Of a stretch of DNA of 27,842 nucleotides, positions 21,377 to 27,842 are shown piece after piece. The DNA is from a virus. The stretch covers positions 1-27,842 of the IMG/VR virus record IMGVR_UViG_3300037392_000019. The stretch is one strand, 5' to 3'. The translations under genes and the position numbers were made by a program. Position 1 is the first letter of the stretch; the number at the start of each line of letters is the position of its first letter. The notes beneath the pieces were generated by a model. That model ran no database searches. It saw only the letters and a program-made list of their open reading frames with translations, and had not been told where the DNA came from.

Positions 21377-21936
21377 TGCCAGGATTTGGAGGAAGTAAAC
21401 CAGTAAGCACTCCGTTGAAACTGCCCGCCCCAATCATGCCTGGGATGAATTCGTTATTCCAAAGTTTATTTAATACCGCATCGGGAGCGGGGGCAACTGC
21501 AGTAGGTGCTTTAACGGCTGCTGCTGGGGGCAAAGGAGCAGGAGCCTCAACAGTAACCCCAGAGATGATTGCAGCCATCCGAAAGGGCTCTCAAGCGAAT
21601 CAACAAACGGGGTTTGGTCAGATCCAAAACAAGTTTGCCGCGTCAGGAATGTCGATGTCGTCTGACTTGATGGCTTCGTTAGCGAAGTATAACGTAGACT
21701 ACGGAGCCCAAACTGACGCGACTGTTGCCAATCTTCAGTTTCAAGGAGCTGAGTCGGCAGCTAACCGTCAGATGGGAGCTGCAGGAATACTTGAAGAAAC
21801 CTTCGGTAACGCAGCGATGGCGTTTGCTCCCACAGAGGCCATCGGAGTGCAAGGTGGGTCAAACCTTGGTGGAGCAGCAGTAGGTGGTGCAAGTTCAATC
21901 ATCTCGGCAATGATTATGGCGGGAATGTTCGCATAA
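21376..21936 (+). CDS. Internal virion / DNA-ejection protein (small)
   Basis: The 186-aa protein is Ala/Gly/Ser/Met-rich and low in charge (GAGATAVGALTAAAGGKGAGAS, GMSMSSDLMASLAKYN) and ends in a hydrophobic tail (SSIISAMIMAGMFA). This matches small ejection proteins of podoviruses that form part of the transenvelope channel. The start overlaps the GNAT stop (TAATG), with GAGGTGCAGTA before it, the same motif seen before portal. The role is inferred from composition and place. Confidence 0.6.
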   Translation: MPGFGGSKPVSTPLKLPAPIMPGMNSLFQSLFNTASGAGATAVGALTAAAGGKGAGASTVTPEMIAAIRKGSQANQQTGFGQIQNKFAASGMSMSSDLMASLAKYNVDYGAQTDATVANLQFQGAESAANRQMGAAGILEETFGNAAMAFAPTEAIGVQGGSNLGGAAVGGASSIISAMIMAGMFA

Positions 21937-21945
21937 GGAGTTCAT

Positions 21946-23394
21946 ATGGCAGGTCCGAGTTCTACTTCAGGAGTTGGAGCAAACCTGGGTTTCATACCAG
22001 GTCCGGATTATTCACCGATTGAGAAGAGTATTGCGCAGATTGTTGCGGCGCACGATCAGAAGAAACAGAACGCCGCCCAAGAGTTTGACCGGTTGATGAA
22101 GGCTGTGGATATGGGGCTTCCTGTTGATCCCAAACAGATTGAGGGGACGTTAAAGAAGTCTGGGATCAAACTCATGCAACCGGATGAGATGAAGGCGCAT
22201 TTGCAGGCAAGGCAATCGGGCGCTGCTGATAACCTTTTAAAGCCCCAAACGGGAGCTACAGGTCCGACGGGAGTTGCTGCTGGTGCACAGCCCAACGGTG
22301 GAACGCAGAACCAAACTCCTACAGGAGCTGTAGCAGGGGCAAAACAGACACAGAAACAAGCCCAACAAGGTTTAATAGCTGGGCTTGTCCAACATCGTTT
22401 ACAAATGGCAAAGATGAAGGGGGAGACGGAAGAAAATCAGTTGAAGTTACAAAATACTCTATCTGACCTTCACAACAAAGCGTTGAATGGGGATGCTGAA
22501 GCTTTGGGTAAATTGATGGCTCATAATGATATCCCTTTCAACCTCCAGGCTCAAGCTTGGCAGAAGGGTACCCCTGAACAGAAACAAAAAATGATGGATG
22601 TTGCACGTGGGGCTGAAACTGAAGCTCAGATGGCTGCACGTAAAGACGCCATCTACGGCCAGTTGATGTCTGATGGGCGTTTCAAAGACCCCTCAATGGG
22701 GATGAAGGCTGCCGAGATTATTGTCAAAGGTGGGGAGTTACCAACTGAGGTGCGTAACTCAATGGTTCCCAACACGATGAGTGATCTCGTTAAAGAATCC
22801 CAACTCTCCAACCAACTTATCGAGATGGGTGTGCCTGCAGATCAAGTGGGGACTATTGCTGCCAACGCACAAAAGGTTGGGTTAGCTAACGCTCTACCTA
22901 CCGGGATGAAGCCTTTAGCCACACGCCAGGTTGAGGCAGCCGAGATGAGAACTGGTGTTGAGGTAGCGAGGTTTAAAGCCGAGGAAATGCATTATCAAGC
23001 AATGGCCGCTGCTATGGATGCCAAGATGAAGGAGGAGGGGGCTAAAGCGGACCTGGAGATGTTTAAATCCCTAGCCGAGGTAAAGAAGTTATCCCCATCT
23101 GCAGTTCCCGACGACATGATCAAAGCTGCCCAGAATAAAGCGATGAGAGCGATGGGGTGGACTGAAACCGAAACGAAAGGTTTCTGGAACACTATCACTG
23201 GCGGTTTAATTCCCACAACGAACAGGAGTTTCAGACCTCAGATAACCCCCTCAGGACAATCAACAATCGATCAGTCTATCGGAGGAAGTTCTACTTCAGA
23301 TAAATCCGCCCAGAACACCGTAGGTGCAATCGGCACCGCGATCAAGAAAACTGGTTCAGGAATTGAGAGTGGGGATGAGGGAGGTCCTTACTAA
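21946..23394 (+). CDS. Internal virion protein (medium), 482 aa
   Basis: It is a long, helical, Gln/Ala/Lys/Met-rich protein: HDQKKQNAAQEFDRLMKAV, KQKMMDVARGAETEAQMAARK, EEMHYQAMAAAMDAKMKEEGAKADLEMFKSL. There is a Gly/Thr/Ala linker at about 100-140. It resembles the middle-sized ejection protein of short-tailed phages in size, helicity and place between the small ejection protein and the very large one. No enzymatic motif is visible. AAGGAGTTCAT precedes the ATG. Confidence 0.65.
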   Translation: MAGPSSTSGVGANLGFIPGPDYSPIEKSIAQIVAAHDQKKQNAAQEFDRLMKAVDMGLPVDPKQIEGTLKKSGIKLMQPDEMKAHLQARQSGAADNLLKPQTGATGPTGVAAGAQPNGGTQNQTPTGAVAGAKQTQKQAQQGLIAGLVQHRLQMAKMKGETEENQLKLQNTLSDLHNKALNGDAEALGKLMAHNDIPFNLQAQAWQKGTPEQKQKMMDVARGAETEAQMAARKDAIYGQLMSDGRFKDPSMGMKAAEIIVKGGELPTEVRNSMVPNTMSDLVKESQLSNQLIEMGVPADQVGTIAANAQKVGLANALPTGMKPLATRQVEAAEMRTGVEVARFKAEEMHYQAMAAAMDAKMKEEGAKADLEMFKSLAEVKKLSPSAVPDDMIKAAQNKAMRAMGWTETETKGFWNTITGGLIPTTNRSFRPQITPSGQSTIDQSIGGSSTSDKSAQNTVGAIGTAIKKTGSGIESGDEGGPY

Positions 23395-26300
23395 TGCTGC
23401 AGGCCACTCAATCCCAGCTAAACATCGATCAATGGGCGGAGGGGATCTCTCAGTATGAACAGGGGTCTAAGCCTGATGCACGTAGTGTCAGGAACAACAA
23501 CCCTGGCAATTTGAAGTACGCCAAACAGTTTGGCGCTACGGGATACGACAAAGACGGGTTTGCAGTGTTTGAGAATAAAGAGTTGGGGATGAAAGCGTTA
23601 AAGGAGCAGTTACAGAGGAATTTAGAGCGTCATCCTGACTATACCTTAACTCAACACATGCATGCTTATCTCGGTGGGACTGGAGAGCCAAAGGCGACAG
23701 CTGAAGGAGATCCGATTGCTTACGCCGCCTTCCTCTCTAAACATATGGGGTTGGATCCCGATTCGAGGTTGGTAGCACAGTCTTCTACTCCCTCTGGGGC
23801 TAAACCGTGGTCGGAGATAGCTGCTCAATTCGACCCTATGATGCCTGAAGAGACATACCAACAGATGAAGAAGTTGTATTTTGACAACTTCATCGCTCCG
23901 CATTTGTCTAAAGATGATGATCTTCTAACGTCGTTTAAGTACTTTGATGAACACACAAAACGTCCTCATCTCCTGACTGGCGAGAACCTCGCCAAACTAA
24001 AACCTATCCAGGCTCAAGCTTCCCTAATGCATGGGTTGTATGCTCCGTTTGACCACGAGACAGCAAACAGGTTTAAAGAAATCCAAGATCACATCGCCAC
24101 AATCCAACAGCGTGAGGGTCAAAGTCCCGCCTTCGAACAACTCCCTGGAGAAATGTTAGGAGCCTCTGCGCCTTTGATGTTGGGAACGGAGGGAGCTGAA
24201 CCTTTGGCTGCGAGTGCTGTGGAAGATATCTTCGCATTAACCAAAAGTGCAAATATCGCTCATAGGGCGTTACGAGGCGGTATAGCCTTCGCTGCCTATG
24301 AGGCTGGTGCTGCCGAGGGTAAAGACAAAGGTGTAGCTGCTCTCAAAGGCTTCTTCACAGGAGCAGTGATGGATGGAGGTTTGTCCTTAGGTGGGAGGTT
24401 GATCTCCAAAGGGGTTAAAGGGGATCCCGAAGAGCTGTTAAAGAACGCGTTAGACCCCTCAAAAGGGGTTTCGCTTGACGCCGATCGGGTTATTGCAGAT
24501 CAGATTTTACAAGATCAACATTTGGCCACACAAGAGGGACGTTCTTCCTTCCTTCGTGAAACACATGATGTGAGAGGTGCACAGGTTCAGATTAAACTAA
24601 AAGACGGCCGAGTTATCCAAGAATCAATCCTCTCTAACGACGTTCCCGGTGCGTTAAACAAAACCCAGTTTTGGACACAACTGGGAGGGGAAGTACTCGG
24701 TATTGACTTCCAACCAGGATGGCAAGGGAAGGTGCAGGAGTTTTTGGCGCTACAGAATAAAGCGCAGGAGTCGGGGTACACTACACGTGTGGTTGGGACA
24801 GAGCCGGGAAAAGCTGAACAGGTTGCTGAGGATCTACGTCAAAGCGGCCATCCTGTTGAGGCACAAGGAGGAGATAAGATTGCTATTTCCCAGCCAAAGA
24901 AAACCATACCCTCTCGCGACCAGATTAAAGAAGTCGTCGATCGTTGGGGCAGTAATGATGATAGTTTTAAACAGAATGTGACGAACCAGATACGGCAGAT
25001 CTGGAATGCCCAAGTACCCACGAAGTCGAAAAGACTAATGGTAGATAAACTGGAAGAACTGGTTGGAGAAAAAGCTAACGAGTTACTTCCTGATGAGTGG
25101 AAGATCCAACCAAAGGTTTCTGGGGTTTATAAATCTGAATTCGAGAAGTGGCTCTACTCTCTAGGCGCAATGAAACCTGCAGATATTCGGATGGCCAACG
25201 GTTCTTGGGACTCCCTGATGAATGAAGTAACCATGGGCCATTACTTCCCAGGTCAGTTGGAAGAGTATGTTTCGGATATTGAGAAACGGTTACCCAGAGG
25301 TATTAAAGTCCCAGAACAGTTTCTACCCAAAGAACTTGTGCCCAAACCTGTGGGAGAGATTGAGGTTGAGAAAGCGTTGGGAAATCATGTCTCACCAACT
25401 CAGGAGACGATTCCAACTCTGGATGTAGAGGAATCCCGAACCTCCAAAATGCAGCGCCTCTACAACATCGTGACAGGGCAGGGGTATGGGAAGGGTGGCA
25501 GTATTGACACTGCCGCGGAGAGGTTACTCCAAGACCTCGGTCACGACCCCTACACTGTCGATATGGAGGAATTGGGGTTTGCTCCGAATTTCGAAGCGTT
25601 CCAGTCGGAACTAAAGGGTTATGAAATCATTCAATCCGCCAAAGAGGAGATCAACCAAAAGATCGCACAAACGGGGGTTTCGCTTGAGGAGTCTTCGGCT
25701 CTACAAGAGGCAGCAAGAAAAGGTGAAGTCGAACCCACTTCAGTCAATAACCACATCCCTCCCTCCGAACGTGGATCGTTAGTGATAACTCAAGCTGGCC
25801 CTAAATGGGTTAGGGTAGCTGAAAACCCTGAGCGGATAAGGGTTCAGATGGATCCCGAGATGTTGGAGGAAGGATATCCGGGTTCTGCAGGGTTGACTGT
25901 ATTCCCAAAAACTTCCTACTACGAAGGGATTGTTAAAGCGTTGGGGATTGACGTTGATCCTTTAGACCCTCGTCCTTTACACATCGCGACAGCCCCGAAT
26001 GAGACTTTACTGTGGCATGAGAACCTTCACGCGAGGTTGTATAACATAACCAAACAGCCCTTCGGGATGGTAGAAAAATGGCAAATCTCTCCTAATATTG
26101 GTACTGCTCAAGAAATAGGTGCACAGTTAATGCAACATGTTGCTTATTCTAAAGGAACTACCCCTCAAATGATTGAAGAGGCGTTTGTACATGCGGCGAC
26201 AGCTGTTCGGACAGGGGATGTTAACTATCTCGCCAAGTTAGCCTACTGGGATACCTCAATCGGTAACGTGTTAAGGATGGTTGAGGACTTTAGCGGTAAA

Positions 26301-27842
26301 GCATTGAAGAGAGCTGCGTTAGAAGCCGATACAGTTCCCATTCGTCAAGCGAAACGTGCGTTAGACCACGTTATGGTTAAGGCCTCATCTGATCGTATAG
26401 CTGAACTCGTTCGGCTGGGTAGGGAAACAGATGGGTTAGCTTTCTACTCCCCTGAAGAGCAAACTTGGAAGTACGTTAATGCTGAAGGGAAGTTTCAAAC
26501 CTCAAAGAACTTCGGTAGTCTGGTTGACCACATAGAAGATCTCGCCTCCGGCCAAGACTTCGCTCCTTCCGCCTCCATCTGGGCGGAGATGAGGGGTTTG
26601 AGAGGAGAGATGAATCCTAGGGGGTTAGGCCCCACTGAAAACATGCCTATGCCCGAACACTCCGTGGGGCAGGATCAAAAGTGGGTGGGGTGGAAAGCGA
26701 TGGAGGGGGCGTTCCGACCGATGCTCCCTTGGGTTGCCGATTTGGATACAAAGTTGAACGATGCGTTTGGGAAGACGGGGCAGAGGTTACCCATCTACGA
26801 GAAAGTGAAAGCTGTTGATGATGCATTGAAAGCTGGAGATGATTGGTTGACAAACCAGAAAGAGCTCGCGGCTGACTTCCTAAAAGGAAACCCGAAGAAG
26901 CTATACTCCTACATGGACGCTTTAACCACCACCAAAGAACACTGGACAGGAATGGCCGATAAACTACAGCTCGATAGTAAAGACCTACAAAATCTCTCGC
27001 GAGCCGAGGAGTGGTTGAAAAACTTCCAAAATGATACACACATTCCAGCTTTCAATTACCTTAGAGATCAGCTCCCCCGTCTCCGTGGATTCAATTTCAA
27101 TCCCGATTTCGTGTACGGAAGAGGAGCAAAACTGCCTTCAGACATGTCGTTCTTCCACCGCGCTATTGCGGAAGGGACTTTGGATCCTAAGGACGCACAT
27201 CTCGGAAGGTTCTTTAACTTCCTTATTAGAGAAGGGTTCGAGAAGAAATTCACCGGGGAAGCCATAAATGAGTTGAAGAAGGTAGTGGATTTAAAGGATG
27301 GAGAAGGTAAATACATCCTCGGTACAAACCGCTGGCCGTTGAATAATTACGTCAACTACGTACGAGGTATCCCGGACGTCACTCAACAAGTGATAACTCG
27401 GATGTCAGCTGATTTTGGAAGGACGATAGGAGAACAGTTTAAGAAGATTAACCCTTATCTTCCTGAAGAGTTCAAACTACCTGAGGAGGTAAACTACCCT
27501 GGTTCAATCTTCAACAAACTAATAACGATGTCTTATGTTGGGGCGTTGGGAGCGAGGCCTGCCATCTTTGTTAGGGATGTCTTTCAAGCAGCAACTACAA
27601 CCCTCCCAGTCCTGGGCATCAAAAACTTTATTAAAGGAGCAACCCGAGGTCTAACTTCAGAGGGGTTCGTCCGTGCCGAAGAAGCAGGCGCGCTACTCAA
27701 CAAAAAGAACATAGGAGAGATGTATGGAGATATCTTTAACGAGCTCCCCGCAGGCGGTAATACATTCGACAAAGCTCTTAAACTCAGTTCTAAACTCCTT
27801 GCGCCGTCGAGGTGGGGTCATAACGTCGCCCGAGCCATTGCT
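23394..27842 (+). CDS. Giant ejection protein with NPGNL peptidoglycan-lytic-like and HExxH zincin-like motifs, 3'-truncated
   Basis: The frame is open for 1483 codons from ATG 23394 (TAATG overlap, GGGAGG 9 nt upstream) to the right edge with no stop. Residues 12-75 (WAEGISQYEQG, VRNNNPGNL, GFAVF, ELGMKALKEQL) match the NPGNL-type lytic transglycosylase-like domain used by virions to pierce the cell wall; E16 is a plausible catalytic acid. Residues about 255-345 are Ala/Gly-rich and amphipathic, likely membrane-active. WHENLH at 874-879 is an HExxH zinc-protease-like motif, with E907 27 residues on as possible third ligand. The rest is long and helical, like podovirus giant core proteins. 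Confidence 0.8.
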   Translation, partial: MLQATQSQLNIDQWAEGISQYEQGSKPDARSVRNNNPGNLKYAKQFGATGYDKDGFAVFENKELGMKALKEQLQRNLERHPDYTLTQHMHAYLGGTGEPKATAEGDPIAYAAFLSKHMGLDPDSRLVAQSSTPSGAKPWSEIAAQFDPMMPEETYQQMKKLYFDNFIAPHLSKDDDLLTSFKYFDEHTKRPHLLTGENLAKLKPIQAQASLMHGLYAPFDHETANRFKEIQDHIATIQQREGQSPAFEQLPGEMLGASAPLMLGTEGAEPLAASAVEDIFALTKSANIAHRALRGGIAFAAYEAGAAEGKDKGVAALKGFFTGAVMDGGLSLGGRLISKGVKGDPEELLKNALDPSKGVSLDADRVIADQILQDQHLATQEGRSSFLRETHDVRGAQVQIKLKDGRVIQESILSNDVPGALNKTQFWTQLGGEVLGIDFQPGWQGKVQEFLALQNKAQESGYTTRVVGTEPGKAEQVAEDLRQSGHPVEAQGGDKIAISQPKKTIPSRDQIKEVVDRWGSNDDSFKQNVTNQIRQIWNAQVPTKSKRLMVDKLEELVGEKANELLPDEWKIQPKVSGVYKSEFEKWLYSLGAMKPADIRMANGSWDSLMNEVTMGHYFPGQLEEYVSDIEKRLPRGIKVPEQFLPKELVPKPVGEIEVEKALGNHVSPTQETIPTLDVEESRTSKMQRLYNIVTGQGYGKGGSIDTAAERLLQDLGHDPYTVDMEELGFAPNFEAFQSELKGYEIIQSAKEEINQKIAQTGVSLEESSALQEAARKGEVEPTSVNNHIPPSERGSLVITQAGPKWVRVAENPERIRVQMDPEMLEEGYPGSAGLTVFPKTSYYEGIVKALGIDVDPLDPRPLHIATAPNETLLWHENLHARLYNITKQPFGMVEKWQISPNIGTAQEIGAQLMQHVAYSKGTTPQMIEEAFVHAATAVRTGDVNYLAKLAYWDTSIGNVLRMVEDFSGKALKRAALEADTVPIRQAKRALDHVMVKASSDRIAELVRLGRETDGLAFYSPEEQTWKYVNAEGKFQTSKNFGSLVDHIEDLASGQDFAPSASIWAEMRGLRGEMNPRGLGPTENMPMPEHSVGQDQKWVGWKAMEGAFRPMLPWVADLDTKLNDAFGKTGQRLPIYEKVKAVDDALKAGDDWLTNQKELAADFLKGNPKKLYSYMDALTTTKEHWTGMADKLQLDSKDLQNLSRAEEWLKNFQNDTHIPAFNYLRDQLPRLRGFNFNPDFVYGRGAKLPSDMSFFHRAIAEGTLDPKDAHLGRFFNFLIREGFEKKFTGEAINELKKVVDLKDGEGKYILGTNRWPLNNYVNYVRGIPDVTQQVITRMSADFGRTIGEQFKKINPYLPEEFKLPEEVNYPGSIFNKLITMSYVGALGARPAIFVRDVFQAATTTLPVLGIKNFIKGATRGLTSEGFVRAEEAGALLNKKNIGEMYGDIFNELPAGGNTFDKALKLSSKLLAPSRWGHNVARAIA

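Noticed and set aside
1-27842. tRNA, rRNA, integrase, repressor or endolysin gene
   Set aside because: None was recognised on either strand, apart from the virion-borne wall-lytic domain; an att site could not be assessed.

Overview
The window is a piece of a tailed-phage genome or prophage, most likely a short-tailed (podovirus-like) dsDNA phage. It carries a divergent pair of gene blocks: small, tightly packed genes on the minus strand (positions 1-4060) and a long plus-strand virion operon (about 4300 to the right edge). No replication, lysogeny or host housekeeping gene is seen. The virion block has terminase, portal, scaffold-like and capsid genes, an adaptor and a nozzle-like tail protein. 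It has no tail-tube, sheath or tape-measure gene, and it ends in small, medium and very large internal (ejection) protein genes, which is the podovirus plan.

The left block (minus strand) is transcribed leftward. Fourteen short coding genes and a 9-codon ORF are linked by ATGA/TAATG-type overlaps and clear Shine-Dalgarno (SD) sites. Several products carry Cys pairs suggesting zinc binding; most have no recognisable function. Two stretches break the packing. At about 3390-3560 a GC-rich, hairpin-dense segment follows the 9-codon ORF and looks like a structured RNA. At 1086-1460 an AT-rich segment carries many copies of GTAAGTA in both orientations plus an 18-bp imperfect inverted repeat; it is a candidate origin or control region.

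The right block (plus strand) starts at a good sigma70-like promoter (TTGCCG, 17 nt, TATAAT at 4274-4302) directly before terS. Order: terS, terL, a structured intergenic hairpin, portal, a small gene overlapping the portal 3' end, scaffold-like, two head-region genes, major capsid, a free-standing LAGLIDADG endonuclease, two small structural-type genes, a beta-helix tail spike with an unexpected signal peptide, a Cys-pair protein, an IPT/TIG protein, a tiny two-helix membrane ORF interrupted by an in-frame TGA, a jelly-roll-like protein, a holin-like membrane protein, adaptor, nozzle-like protein, an ASH/choice-of-anchor-D Ig-like protein, a small protein, a GNAT acetyltransferase, two internal virion proteins and a >1483-residue ejection-type protein that runs off the right edge.

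Host: the phage proteins share domain styles that I associate with Acidobacteriota secreted proteins (choice-of-anchor-D repeats, IPT/TIG, a spike C-terminus ending in TLNWRVVR, Sec-type signal peptide). An acidobacterial or similar soil host is therefore a reasonable but unproven inference.
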